From contig JAIBEZ010000073.1 in assembly GCA_019459485.1 (NCBI GenBank), positions 1-64,000 on the forward strand: 64,000 bases of DNA, read 5' to 3'. Of the stretch, positions 8,740-16,682 are shown in pieces (positions within the stretch are counted from its first letter, which is position 1; the number at the start of each line of letters is the position of its first letter). Origin of the DNA: Prolixibacteraceae bacterium. GTDB taxonomy: Bacteria; Bacteroidota; Bacteroidia; Bacteroidales; Prolixibacteraceae. The notes under the pieces are model-generated. The model saw only the letters and a program-made list of their open reading frames with translations, did no database searches and was not told the origin of the DNA. The position numbers and the translations under genes were made by a program.

Positions 8740-9930
8740 ATGACAAAAACATACAGCCAGGTTGTACTGAAATCAGGTAAGGAACAATCGCTGCAACGCT
8801 TTCATCCGTGGATATTTTCAGGAGCTATTCATGAAATCATCGGCCGGGTTGAAGAAGGCGATGTGGTTGAAGTTGTTTCAAACAAGAACGAATTTCTTGC
8901 AATGGGTCATTGCCAGATTGGTTCAATAGCTGTCCGCATTTTTTCGTTCGATAAAGTTGAACCCGATTTTGATTTCTGGAAAGGCAAGCTTGACCGGGCT
9001 TTGGATGTCAGGAAAAAACTCGGTTTGGTTGACAATGATAAGACCAACGTGTATCGTTTGGTGCACGGCGAAGGCGATGGTATGCCCGGTCTGATTGTTG
9101 ATTTTTATAACGGAACTGCCGTGATTCAAGCACATTCAGCCGGAATGTTTCTGATTCGGGAAACGCTGGCAAAAGCCCTAAAAGAAGTGATGGGCGATCG
9201 ATTGGTTGCTGTTTACGATAAAAGTGAAAAGACTGTGCCTTTTAAAGCTGATCTGGAACCAAAAGATGGCTATTTGTTGGGTGAGTCGAAAGTATTTGAA
9301 GTTCAGGAATACGGAAACAGGTTTAATGTGGATTGGGTAGAAGGCCAGAAAACCGGTTTTTTTGTCGATCAGCGCGAAAACCGCCGTTTGGTTCAGGAAT
9401 ATTCGAAAGACCGTAAAGTGTTGAATATGTTTTGCTATTCGGGCGGATTTTCGTTTTATGCCATGCGTGGTGGTGCAAAAGTTGTTCATTCGGTCGATTC
9501 ATCGGCCAAAGCCATTGATCTGACCAACGAAAATGTGAAACTGAATTTCCCCGAAGATACCCGCCACGAAGCTTTTGTGGCTGACTGTTTCGATTATATG
9601 GACAAAAATCAGGGAAAATACGACCTGATAATTCTCGATCCTCCCGCTTTTGCCAAACACCGCGGGGCTTTACCGCAGGCATTAAAAGGATACAAACGCC
9701 TTAACCTGAAAGCTTTTCAGCAGATTGCTCCGGGTGGAATCGTGTTTACTTTCAGTTGTTCGCAGGTGGTTACTAAAGATAAATTTCGCGAAGCTGTATT
9801 TTCGGCTGCTGCTATTTCAGGAAGAAAAGTCCGCATACTGAACCAACTTGTTCAGCCTGCGGACCATCCTGTAGATATCTACCATCCTGAAGGAGAATAT
9901 TTGAAAGGATTGGTACTCTATGTAGAATAG
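8740..9930 (+). CDS. Class I SAM-dependent rRNA methyltransferase, RlmI-like
   Basis: The open frame begins at 8599 inside the exonuclease gene, but ATG 8740 (MTKTYSQVVLKSGKEQSLQRFHPW) starts the recognisable protein (396 residues). An N-terminal PUA domain (about 1-75; HPWIFSGAI) is followed by the EEHUD-like middle and a Rossmann methyltransferase. The latter has NMFCYSGGFSFYAMRGGA (SAM site) and LIILDPPAFAKH (catalytic DPP motif), with a Cys in FSCSQVV. RlmI makes m5C in 23S rRNA in E. coli, and this is the same architecture. It probably belongs to the operon starting at recQ or the DUF5063 gene. Confidence 0.9.
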   Translation: MTKTYSQVVLKSGKEQSLQRFHPWIFSGAIHEIIGRVEEGDVVEVVSNKNEFLAMGHCQIGSIAVRIFSFDKVEPDFDFWKGKLDRALDVRKKLGLVDNDKTNVYRLVHGEGDGMPGLIVDFYNGTAVIQAHSAGMFLIRETLAKALKEVMGDRLVAVYDKSEKTVPFKADLEPKDGYLLGESKVFEVQEYGNRFNVDWVEGQKTGFFVDQRENRRLVQEYSKDRKVLNMFCYSGGFSFYAMRGGAKVVHSVDSSAKAIDLTNENVKLNFPEDTRHEAFVADCFDYMDKNQGKYDLIILDPPAFAKHRGALPQALKGYKRLNLKAFQQIAPGGIVFTFSCSQVVTKDKFREAVFSAAAISGRKVRILNQLVQPADHPVDIYHPEGEYLKGLVLYVE

Positions 9931-9951
9931 AATACCTTAATTTTTTCGGAA

Positions 9952-10347
9952 CTATTGTTTTGCCGTGACAATCCCTTTTATCAGCAATACTACCTGTGCA
10001 TTTTTTGCATTTGAATTAACAGTGACTGTTTTATTAAATGCACCCACAAGATTGGTATTGTAGGCTACTTTAATGGTGCCGGTTTCGCCAGGTGCAACTG
10101 GGGTACGAGTCCAATCAGGACTGGTACAGCCGCACGATGCTTTTACATTGTTTAAAATGATTGGCGCTTTTCCCTTGTTGACAAACTTAAATTCGCAATT
10201 GCCATCACTGCCTTGAACAACGGTGCCATAATCGTGTGCCATTTTATTAAAAACTATAGAATCCTGCGCGCTTGTAGGATTTACTTGTGCCTGCATACTT
10301 AAAGAAGCAAAAAGCACCAGAACCAGAACTAACAATGAATTTTTCAT
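9952..10347 (-). CDS. DUF1573 secreted protein
   Basis: The 131-residue protein has a signal peptide (MKNSLLVLVLVLFASLSMQAQ) and one Ig-like DUF1573 domain. Landmarks are FNKMAHDYGTVVQGSDGNCEFKFVNKG, SCGCTSPDW and VAPGETGTIKVAYN. The CGC motif is characteristic. These small beta-sandwich proteins are abundant in Bacteroidota envelopes and have no established function. It stands alone, convergent with the methyltransferase gene 21 bp away. Confidence 0.88.
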   Translation of the reverse strand: MKNSLLVLVLVLFASLSMQAQVNPTSAQDSIVFNKMAHDYGTVVQGSDGNCEFKFVNKGKAPIILNNVKASCGCTSPDWTRTPVAPGETGTIKVAYNTNLVGAFNKTVTVNSNAKNAQVVLLIKGIVTAKQ

Positions 10348-10437
10348 TTTGTAAAATTTATTTAATTTGTTGTGTTTACAATTTTCGAGCCATCAATTTT
10401 CGGGCGAAAAGTATATTTTTTTTTGTCTGTTATTCTC

Positions 10438-10728
10438 TTATCTGAAAACAATCGTTTTAATCAGTTCTTCGCCCACCACTTCATTCAGGCGAACGCGAAT
10501 ATCTTCCCTCATCATCAGTAATTCGTTCCGCACAATGGGCGAGGTTGTTTCTACAAACAAGGTACTATTCTGTATGTAAAGATTTCCGGTATAACGGGCC
10601 ACTGTTTTGCCCATCACCGTCTCCCACGATTTAATAAGATCCAACTCGTTGAGTTTACGGTCCAATTTATTTTCCCGGGTATAACTCCTCAGAACATCGC
10701 TGATACTTTGGGTATTGTTTTTTCTCAT
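10438..10728 (-). CDS. DUF721/DciA-like protein
   Basis: The 96-residue protein (ISDVLRSYTRENKLDRKLNELDLIKSWETVMGKTVARYT...NSTLFVETTSPIVRNELLMM) has the DUF721 pattern. In other bacteria this family includes DciA, which helps load the replicative helicase DnaB. It lies 6 bp downstream of recF on the same strand, a conserved Bacteroidota pairing that supports a DNA replication or repair role. No odd features are seen. Confidence 0.82.
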   Translation of the reverse strand: MRKNNTQSISDVLRSYTRENKLDRKLNELDLIKSWETVMGKTVARYTGNLYIQNSTLFVETTSPIVRNELLMMREDIRVRLNEVVGEELIKTIVFR

Positions 10729-10734
10729 TGTATG

Positions 10735-11835
10735 CTAATTTTTAACTTGACCATCGTTAATGGTAAAAATACGCGATTCTGTATCCAACCGTGAAATCAT
10801 TACATCGAGGTGCTCGCGATTGGTATCGGTAATAAAAATTTGGCCAAAATGATCGTCGGCCACCAGTTTCACTATTTGCTCTACCCTGTTTTTATCAAGT
10901 TTATCGAAAATGTCATCAAGCAACAGAATGGGAGTTAATCCGGAAATTTCTTTCATGAAATCGAACTGAGCCAATTTCAATGCTACCAAATATGTTTTTT
11001 TTTGTCCCTGAGAGCCAAATTTTTTGATGGGATAACCGGCCAGTTCAAATTCAAAATCATCTTTATGTATTCCGGTCGTGGTATATTGCAGCATCCGGTC
11101 ACGACCAATGCTACCCTTTAAAAGCTGGTCAAAATCATTGGTCAGTAATTCTGACTGCAATTTTAAACCAACCAGTTCCTTGCCTCCTGAAATTAACTGA
11201 TAATATTGCTGAAAAACCGGCTGAAGTTTGTCGATGAAAATCATCCGTTCTGCATGAATTTGTTGCCCGTATTTGACAAGCTGATCGTCCCATATTTCAA
11301 TCGTTTCCGACTGAAAGGTATTTCTTCCGGCGAACTGTTTAAGCAAATTATTACGCTGCAGCAATGCCCGGTTGTATCTGATCAGATTTTCGAGATAAAC
11401 GGCGTTATACTGCGAAATCACCGTATCAACAAACCTGCGGCGTTCGTCACTCCCACCCGAAATAAGGTTGGTATCCAAAGGAGTTACTATAATTAATGGA
11501 ATAAGTCCGATGTGTTCCGATAATTTCCGGTAGTCTTTCTGGTTCCGTTTAAAGATTTTTTTTTGGGTACGTTTCAGGCCGCAATATATGGTTTCTTCCG
11601 AATCGAGCCGTGAGTATTTCCCCTGAATCATAAAAAAATCCTGGTCAAACCGTATATTCTGAGCATCGACTGAATTCAAAAAACTTTTACAAAACGACAA
11701 ATAATAAATTGCATCCATCAGGTTGGTCTTACCTGCACCATTATTGCCAATGAAACAATTTAAGCCATCGGTAAACTTGAATTCCGAATGTTCAAAGTTT
11801 TTAAAATTTACCAGCGATAATTCTTGAATAAACAT
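10735..11835 (-). CDS. recF: DNA replication and repair protein RecF
   Basis: The 366-residue protein is a typical RecF. It is an SMC-like ATPase that binds gapped DNA and helps load RecA. Walker A is GNNGAGKTN (about residues 30-38). The ABC-type signature is SQGQKKTYLVALKLAQF, and Walker B is LLLDDIFDKLD. It begins MFIQELSLVNFKNFEHSEF, the usual RecF N-terminus. It is followed on the same strand by the DciA-like gene. A TAnnTTTG element at 11859-11866 would give a 17-nt leader. Confidence 0.96.
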   Translation of the reverse strand: MFIQELSLVNFKNFEHSEFKFTDGLNCFIGNNGAGKTNLMDAIYYLSFCKSFLNSVDAQNIRFDQDFFMIQGKYSRLDSEETIYCGLKRTQKKIFKRNQKDYRKLSEHIGLIPLIIVTPLDTNLISGGSDERRRFVDTVISQYNAVYLENLIRYNRALLQRNNLLKQFAGRNTFQSETIEIWDDQLVKYGQQIHAERMIFIDKLQPVFQQYYQLISGGKELVGLKLQSELLTNDFDQLLKGSIGRDRMLQYTTTGIHKDDFEFELAGYPIKKFGSQGQKKTYLVALKLAQFDFMKEISGLTPILLLDDIFDKLDKNRVEQIVKLVADDHFGQIFITDTNREHLDVMISRLDTESRIFTINDGQVKN

Positions 11836-11858
11836 ATTTCAGGACCATTTTGACGACA

Positions 11859-11866
11859 CAAAACTA
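11859..11866 (-). promoter_or_regulatory. Putative recF promoter -7 element
   Basis: The minus strand reads TAGTTTTG, identical to the octamer ahead of guaB. A start near 11852 leaves 17 nt to the recF ATG. Confidence 0.55.
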
Positions 11867-11981
11867 CAAATTTCTGCATCGGAACCGATGAAAATAATCG
11901 TTCAACAGTAGATTAACATCAATGTGTTCATTAATATTCAATTTTAAATCAGAAAACTGCCATTTATTTTTGAAAATAATA

Positions 11982-11989
11982 TATTTTTG
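11982..11989 (+). promoter_or_regulatory. Putative promoter -7 element for the TPR membrane protein
   Basis: TATTTTTG fits TAnnTTTG. A predicted start near 11996 gives a 25-nt leader to ATG 12021. The surroundings are AT-rich, so chance matches are possible. Confidence 0.45.
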
Positions 11990-12020
11990 CCTCACGATTT
12001 TTGAAAATAGACTTTACGAA

Positions 12021-12713
12021 ATGACAAAAGACAAAAAAAACAACCAGGCTGATAATTTAACCGAAGTAGAAAGTGCGTTAACCAAGACCGAGCAATTTCT
12101 CGAATCAAACCAAAAACTGATTTCAATTGTGATTGGTTCAATTGTAATTGTCGTAGTTGGGTACCTTGCATTAAACAAGTTTTACCTCGAACCACGCGAT
12201 CAGGATGCAAAAGATCAAATGTTCGTGGCTCAGAATTACTTTGAAAAAGATTCATTCAATCTTGCGCTCAACGGAGACGGTGGAAACCTTGGATTTCTTG
12301 ATATTATTGATGATTTCGGTTCAACTGATGCCGGCAACCTTGCAAAATATTATGCAGGAATTTCCTATTTGCAAATGGGTCAGTTTGAAGACGCAATTGA
12401 TTATCTGAAAAAATTCAAGACGGATGATTTACTGTTAAAACCTATTTCAATTGGCGCTCAGGGCGATGCTCAGCTTGAACTTGGAAAAACAGACAAAGCG
12501 CTTGACTTATACACCAAAGCATACAAGTTGAATGAAAACGAGCTGACAACTCCGATTTACATGCTTAAAGCCGCCGAGTTGCTCGAAAGCACTGGTAAAA
12601 GTACAGACGCGCTGAAAATTTACGAAACCATCAAACAAAAATTTCCTGAGAGCAACGAAGGAAGAAACATTGACAAATACATTGCCCGCGCAAAAGTTAA
12701 AGCGAACAGCTAA
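12021..12713 (+). CDS. TPR-repeat inner-membrane-anchored protein (YfgM-like)
   Basis: The frame is open from 11922, but ATG 12021 (MTKDKKNNQADN) follows the promoter and gives 230 residues. A cytoplasmic N-terminus leads to one transmembrane helix (about 33-55, LISIVIGSIVIVVVGYLAL). A periplasmic tetratricopeptide region follows (AKYYAGISYLQMGQFEDAIDYLKKF, GDAQLELGKTDKALDLYTKAYKL, KSTDALKIYETIKQKFPES). The layout resembles YfgM, which works with periplasmic chaperones and SecYEG; the exact role here is unknown. A strong terminator follows, so it is probably monocistronic. Confidence 0.85.
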   Translation: MTKDKKNNQADNLTEVESALTKTEQFLESNQKLISIVIGSIVIVVVGYLALNKFYLEPRDQDAKDQMFVAQNYFEKDSFNLALNGDGGNLGFLDIIDDFGSTDAGNLAKYYAGISYLQMGQFEDAIDYLKKFKTDDLLLKPISIGAQGDAQLELGKTDKALDLYTKAYKLNENELTTPIYMLKAAELLESTGKSTDALKIYETIKQKFPESNEGRNIDKYIARAKVKANS

Positions 12714-12745
12714 AAACGATTTTTAAACTGACAATATAAAAAAAG

Positions 12746-12771
12746 TCCCCTCAATGCAGGGGATTTTTTAT
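12746..12771 (+). terminator. Rho-independent terminator after the TPR gene
   Basis: TCCCC (12746-12750), an 8-nt loop and GGGGA (12759-12763) are followed directly by a T-rich run. It separates the TPR gene from ribH. Confidence 0.85.
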
Positions 12772-12797
12772 TTTTACCCAAATTTTAAATTCACAAA

Positions 12798-13286
12798 ATG
12801 GCTACAAAAAATTTATCTGAATATGATTTGTCATCTGTTCCTTCAGCTTCAGAAATGAAGTTCGGGATTGTGGTGGCAGAATGGAACTACGAGGTAACCG
12901 GCGCATTGGCCCAAGGTGCACTTGATACATTGCTAAAACATGGTGCAAAAGAAGAAAATATTGTATTAAAGCATGTTCCCGGAAGTTTTGAACTGACCCT
13001 GGGCGCGCAATATCTTGCAGAATTTACCGGTTCTGATGCCATCATCATTCTTGGCTGTGTAATTCAGGGCGAAACCCGCCATTTTGATTTCATCTGCGAA
13101 GGAGTGACTCAGGGAATTACCAATCTGAATATTAAATACAACAAGCCGTTTATATTCGGTTTACTTACCACCGACAATCAGCAACAGGCACTCGATCGTG
13201 CAGGAGGAAAGCTGGGAAACAAAGGTGACGAAGCGGCTGTTACTGCCATTAAAATGCTGGCATTGAGAGATGATCTGACCAAATAA
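12798..13286 (+). CDS. ribH: 6,7-dimethyl-8-ribityllumazine synthase
   Basis: The 162-residue enzyme condenses 3,4-dihydroxybutanone phosphate with the ribityl-aminouracil to form lumazine, the penultimate step of riboflavin synthesis. Visible family motifs are [58 protein letters not shown] (with the catalytic His), and [21 protein letters not shown]. It is flanked on both sides by terminators, so it stands alone with no other rib gene nearby. No FMN riboswitch is seen in the short 5' region. Confidence 0.97.
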   Translation: MATKNLSEYDLSSVPSASEMKFGIVVAEWNYEVTGALAQGALDTLLKHGAKEENIVLKHVPGSFELTLGAQYLAEFTGSDAIIILGCVIQGETRHFDFICEGVTQGITNLNIKYNKPFIFGLLTTDNQQQALDRAGGKLGNKGDEAAVTAIKMLALRDDLTK

Positions 13287-13290
13287 AAAA

Positions 13291-13312
13291 AGGGGCTTTC
13301 GCCCCTTTCTCT
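13291..13312 (+). terminator. Terminator after ribH (possibly bidirectional)
   Basis: AGGGGC (13291-13296), loop TTTC, GCCCCT (13301-13306), then TTCTCTCTT. A-rich sequence on the other side could also let it stop the convergent gene ending at 13336. Confidence 0.85.
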
Positions 13313-13335
13313 CTTAAAACCAAACAAATTATTCA

Positions 13336-13809
13336 CTATTGACCCGGACCGCCCTGGCCCCCCATGCGACCCGGACCGTTCCTTCTGCTTTCCGCACGCT
13401 TTTTCAGCATTTCATCGTACAACTTGATCTGGTCAGCCTTCAGAATAGCTTTGATCTCCTTGTCTTTTTCAGCCTGAACCTTGGTCATTTCTGCACGCAT
13501 CGCCGTCCGTTCTTCATCACTTGCATCGCGCATTTTCGACCAATCAACCTTCGATTGCTTTTCCATGTACTTTTTGTTGATCGCAGTCACTTTGGCTTCC
13601 TGATCCTTGGTCAACTTCAGTTGCTCAACCAACTGTTGAGTCTGACGCTGTAACCTTTGTTCCGGAGTCATCTGTTGACGGTCGCCCATTCCTCCGGGCC
13701 TGCCTGGCTGCTGAGTTTTGGATGGACGTTCGCCACCACCACGTTCCTGTGCAAATGTAATTCCTGATAAAACCAGAAACAGTACCATTAATAAGCTTAT
13801 TTTTTTCAT
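13336..13809 (-). CDS. Secreted Spy/DUF4890-like basic protein with Gly-rich ends
   Basis: The 157-residue protein has a signal peptide (MKKISLLMVLFLVLSGITFAQ). A low-complexity segment follows (ERGGGERPSKTQQPGRPGGMGDRQQ), then a charged helical core (MTPEQRLQRQTQQLVEQLKLTKDQEAKVTAINKKYM...ILKADQIKLYDEML). The tail is GPGRMGGQGGPGQ. The core has the LTxxQ-like pattern of periplasmic Spy/CpxP chaperones and the Bacteroidota DUF4890 group. A periplasmic role in stress or folding is inferred only from that likeness. The gene stands alone. Confidence 0.75.
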   Translation of the reverse strand: MKKISLLMVLFLVLSGITFAQERGGGERPSKTQQPGRPGGMGDRQQMTPEQRLQRQTQQLVEQLKLTKDQEAKVTAINKKYMEKQSKVDWSKMRDASDEERTAMRAEMTKVQAEKDKEIKAILKADQIKLYDEMLKKRAESRRNGPGRMGGQGGPGQ

Positions 13810-13969
13810 TTGATTGATTTTTTAATCCTAATTTAATTGTTTACTGAGGGATAGACTGTTTCATACCAAAAAAGTTTAATCCGGAAATTCATAAAATTTG
13901 CACGATTAGCGGAAATCGACTATCACAAAAAAATATCAAACAGAAACCTGATAGAATGATCAATATGTC

Positions 13970-13977
13970 TATTTTTG
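13970..13977 (+). promoter_or_regulatory. Putative promoter -7 element for the nucleotidyltransferase
   Basis: TATTTTTG fits TAnnTTTG. A start near 13984 leaves about 16 nt to the TTG start codon at 14000. Confidence 0.45.
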
Positions 13978-13999
13978 AAAAATATCAAAACCAGCTATA

Positions 14000-14722
14000 T
14001 TGAAAGCACTCATTTTTGCGGCAGGGTTGGGAACCCGCCTGAAAGAACATACCAGCGATAAACCAAAAGCAATGGTTCAACTTGCCGGAAAACCATTGCT
14101 GCAACATGCCATTGAGAAACTGATATCACATCAAATCACAGATATTACTGTTAATGTATTTCATTTTGCCGATCAGGTTATTACTTTTTTGGAAAACCAA
14201 CACTTTCCCGGGGTTCAGATTCACGTTTCGGACGAGCGCGAAGAATTGCTCGATACCGGTGGTGGGTTAAAAAAGGCAGAACCATTTTTAACAGGCAGCG
14301 AATCAATCCTGATTTATAATGTAGATGTGATCAGCAATCTCGATTTGAATTTGCTCGAAAGTCATCATTTAACTTCGAATTCGCTGGCAACTTTAGTGGT
14401 AAGGCAAAGAGATACTTCCAGATATTTATTGTTCGACCAGCATCTTCAGCTTGCCGGATGGAAAAACTTCAGCAATGGAGAAACGAAAATAAGCCGTGAA
14501 GATAAATTTGCAGAGTCCACTCCCTATGCATTTAGCGGAATCCAAATCGTTCAACCCGAAATATTCGAACTGATTACAGAAACCGGTAAATTCCCGATTA
14601 TGGATCTGTATCTGAGACTGGCTCAAACCGAAGCTATTCACGGCTTTGTGGATACCTCAACCATCTGGATGGATCTGGGCAAACCGGATCAACTGAAAAT
14701 GGCTGAAACGCTCTTCAGTTAA
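14000..14722 (+). CDS. Sugar-phosphate nucleotidyltransferase (MurU/RmlA-like)
   Basis: The 240-residue protein starts at TTG, directly before the conserved KALIFAAGLGTRL nucleotide-binding loop, with no ATG alternative upstream. The fold is NTP_transferase: SDKPKAMVQLAGKPLLQHAIEKL, LLDTGGGLKKAEPFL, and the metal-binding Asp in YNVDVISNLD. It would join a sugar phosphate to UDP or GDP. The short form resembles MurU of the MurNAc-recycling route or mannose-1-phosphate guanylyltransferases. The usual kinase partner is not next to it in this window, so the sugar cannot be assigned. Confidence 0.85.
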   Translation: MKALIFAAGLGTRLKEHTSDKPKAMVQLAGKPLLQHAIEKLISHQITDITVNVFHFADQVITFLENQHFPGVQIHVSDEREELLDTGGGLKKAEPFLTGSESILIYNVDVISNLDLNLLESHHLTSNSLATLVVRQRDTSRYLLFDQHLQLAGWKNFSNGETKISREDKFAESTPYAFSGIQIVQPEIFELITETGKFPIMDLYLRLAQTEAIHGFVDTSTIWMDLGKPDQLKMAETLFS

Positions 14723-14830
14723 ATTGCCGAAATGATATGATTAGTGAATTTTACTACAATGTCAAAACAGTCTTGGAAAAAAGGAATTTAGAATAACCAA
14801 TATTGAATATCCAAAACCTTCGCGCCCCCT

Positions 14831-14861
14831 GACCTGGAACCTGGAACGTTGAACTTTGAAC
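14831..14861. repeat. Degenerate 7-8 bp tandem repeat
   Basis: Successive CTGGAAC, CTGGAAC, GTTGAAC, TTTGAAC units abut the 3' end of the HAD phosphatase gene. Such GTTGAAC-type short tandems occur in Bacteroidota intergenic DNA from memory. The rest of 14723-14830 shows no feature. Confidence 0.4.
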
Positions 14862-15700
14862 TACAAATGCTCTCCGACCGCACGGGCAAAAGCGCTTTCC
14901 TCGTTCGACCGGGCAGGCAAAAACAATTGTTTTAGTTCCTGCGGTCCGTTTTCAACGATGTATGAAAAGTTAGTGAATTCAAGCAAATCCATATCGTTGA
15001 AATCATTTCCGATGCCCAGAGTATATTCATGTCCGATATTCAGCCAGTCGCACAAAAATCTCACACCATTCCCTTTCGAAACCGAATGGTGAAATATTTC
15101 CATCCATATGTAATCAGTCTCAAGCGGCGAACTGGTTCTGACTACTTTTACTTCAGGAAAATTTTTCTGAATCTCGTTTTTCAACGAATGGAAACGTTCA
15201 GGATCATTTGGAAAAACAACTAAAAACTGACATGCTTCCGAATCAATATTTTGATTGGTTAAAAGTGCTTCAGAGTGAGACTGATGATAGTCGAAATATC
15301 TTTCAAATTCGGAACAGGGAACACTTCCACGGAAATACCAGCATTTAAAATTCTCCGGAACAGGTTTGAAAAGGTGAAAATTCAGGTCGCGGGCAACCAG
15401 ATAATCCGACAATTGCCGAACAACAGACTTGTTTAAATTCTGATAAAACAGTAGCTTCTTGTTTTTCCAATCGTACACCCCGGCTCCAGATGAAAAAACA
15501 ATGTAATCGAACGGAACATGGTTTGCAATTACTTCCTGCGTTTTCTGCAAGTTCCTGCCAGTGGCCACTACCCGCAGAATTCCTTTTTCTCCCAGGGATT
15601 TCAGTGTATCCAGATTCTCTTTCGAAATCGACTTGTCGTTCTTCAAAAATGTACCATCCAGATCGGTTGCGACAAGTTTTAACTTTTTTTCACTCCCCAT
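14861..15700 (-). CDS. HAD-superfamily (Cof-type) phosphatase
   Basis: The 279-residue cytoplasmic protein has the DxD nucleophile motif TDLDGTFLKND (Asp13 and Asp15). Other motifs are LRVVATGR (motif II), SKGNGVRFLCDWL (motif III Lys), and GIGNDFNDMDLLEF (motif IV). The long cap domain between motifs II and III marks the Cof/C2B group, which dephosphorylates sugar phosphates and other small metabolites. The substrate is not predictable. It stands alone, and the stop overlaps the end of a short tandem repeat. Confidence 0.9.
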   Translation of the reverse strand: MGSEKKLKLVATDLDGTFLKNDKSISKENLDTLKSLGEKGILRVVATGRNLQKTQEVIANHVPFDYIVFSSGAGVYDWKNKKLLFYQNLNKSVVRQLSDYLVARDLNFHLFKPVPENFKCWYFRGSVPCSEFERYFDYHQSHSEALLTNQNIDSEACQFLVVFPNDPERFHSLKNEIQKNFPEVKVVRTSSPLETDYIWMEIFHHSVSKGNGVRFLCDWLNIGHEYTLGIGNDFNDMDLLEFTNFSYIVENGPQELKQLFLPARSNEESAFARAVGEHL

Positions 15701-15915
15701 TTTGTTTCAATTTTAGAAAATAACAGACGTATAGCTTGATTTGTTGGAAAAGCCAACGTTTACGCTACAAATTTACTGATAAAAGTTCATGCCCAATGGC
15801 TCGCTGAATAGAAACATCTAAAGCCTTGGATTTCATTTTTATTGTCGAATAAGGTGTGTTGGCTGAAATAGTAGAGATTACTTCAGCAGGTATCTCTATA
15901 TTAGGGTTGATTTTA

Positions 15916-15923
15916 TATCTTTG
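15916..15923 (+). promoter_or_regulatory. Putative dapB operon promoter -7 element
   Basis: TATCTTTG matches TAnnTTTG. A start near 15930 leaves 22 nt to dapB. It would drive the dapB-lepB-lapA-like-wbqC set. The rest of 15701-15915 shows no confident feature. Confidence 0.55.
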
Positions 15924-15951
15924 CTGACCAAAATTTAAGAACATTAAGCAC

Positions 15952-16668
15952 ATGAAAATTGCAATCATAGGTTATGGGAAAATGGGCAAAGAGATTGAAA
16001 AAATCGCTGTTGACCGCGGACACGAAATAGTATTGAAAATTGACATTACCAACCCGGAAGACCTTTCCATACAAAACCTTCAGAAAGCAGATGTGGCCAT
16101 CGAATTTACCATTCCCTCATTGGCAGTAAATAACTACAAGATTTGTTTCGAAGCCGGAATCCCTGTAATTTCGGGAACAACAGGCTGGCTCGACCGAAAA
16201 CCGGAAGTTCTTGAAAATTGCAAAAAGCTGAACGGAACATTTTTCTATGCCTCAAATTTCAGTTTAGGAGTAAATATTTTCTTTTCACTGAACAAAAAGC
16301 TGGCAGCTTTGATGGCCAACTTCGATGGATATAAAATTGAAATGACCGAAATACATCATACCCAGAAACTGGATGCACCCAGTGGTACAGCTATTACTTT
16401 AGCCGAAGGAATCATTGAAAATATTCCATCGAAAACCAAATGGGTAAATCAGGAAACTGAAAATGCTGCTGAAATCGGAATTATTTCGGAACGTGTCGGT
16501 GAAGTTCCGGGAACCCATACCATTAAATACGATTCGGAAGTTGACTTTATTGAAATTACACACTGCGTAAAAAAACGGAAAGGCCTGGCCTATGGAGCCG
16601 TTTTAGCTGCCGAATTTTCAAACGGAAAAAAGGGAGTTTTGACCATGAATGATTTGCTAAACATTTAA
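15952..16668 (+). CDS. dapB: 4-hydroxy-tetrahydrodipicolinate reductase
   Basis: The 238-residue enzyme reduces hydroxy-tetrahydrodipicolinate with NAD(P)H in the lysine/diaminopimelate pathway. The Rossmann start is MKIAIIGYGKMGKEIEKI. The substrate-binding and catalytic segment is EIHHTQKLDAPSGTAITLAEGI (with His and Lys). The C-terminal part has YDSEVDFIEITHCVKKRKGLAYGAVLAAEF. It is slightly shorter than proteobacterial DapB, as usual in Bacteroidota. It starts an apparent operon; lepB follows after 14 bp. Confidence 0.95.
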   Translation: MKIAIIGYGKMGKEIEKIAVDRGHEIVLKIDITNPEDLSIQNLQKADVAIEFTIPSLAVNNYKICFEAGIPVISGTTGWLDRKPEVLENCKKLNGTFFYASNFSLGVNIFFSLNKKLAALMANFDGYKIEMTEIHHTQKLDAPSGTAITLAEGIIENIPSKTKWVNQETENAAEIGIISERVGEVPGTHTIKYDSEVDFIEITHCVKKRKGLAYGAVLAAEFSNGKKGVLTMNDLLNI

Positions 16669-16682
16669 AATCCACGATAAAA

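Noticed and set aside
12714-12797. FMN riboswitch ahead of ribH
   Set aside because: The 84-bp gap is filled by a terminator and short AT-rich sequence; there is no room for an RFN fold.
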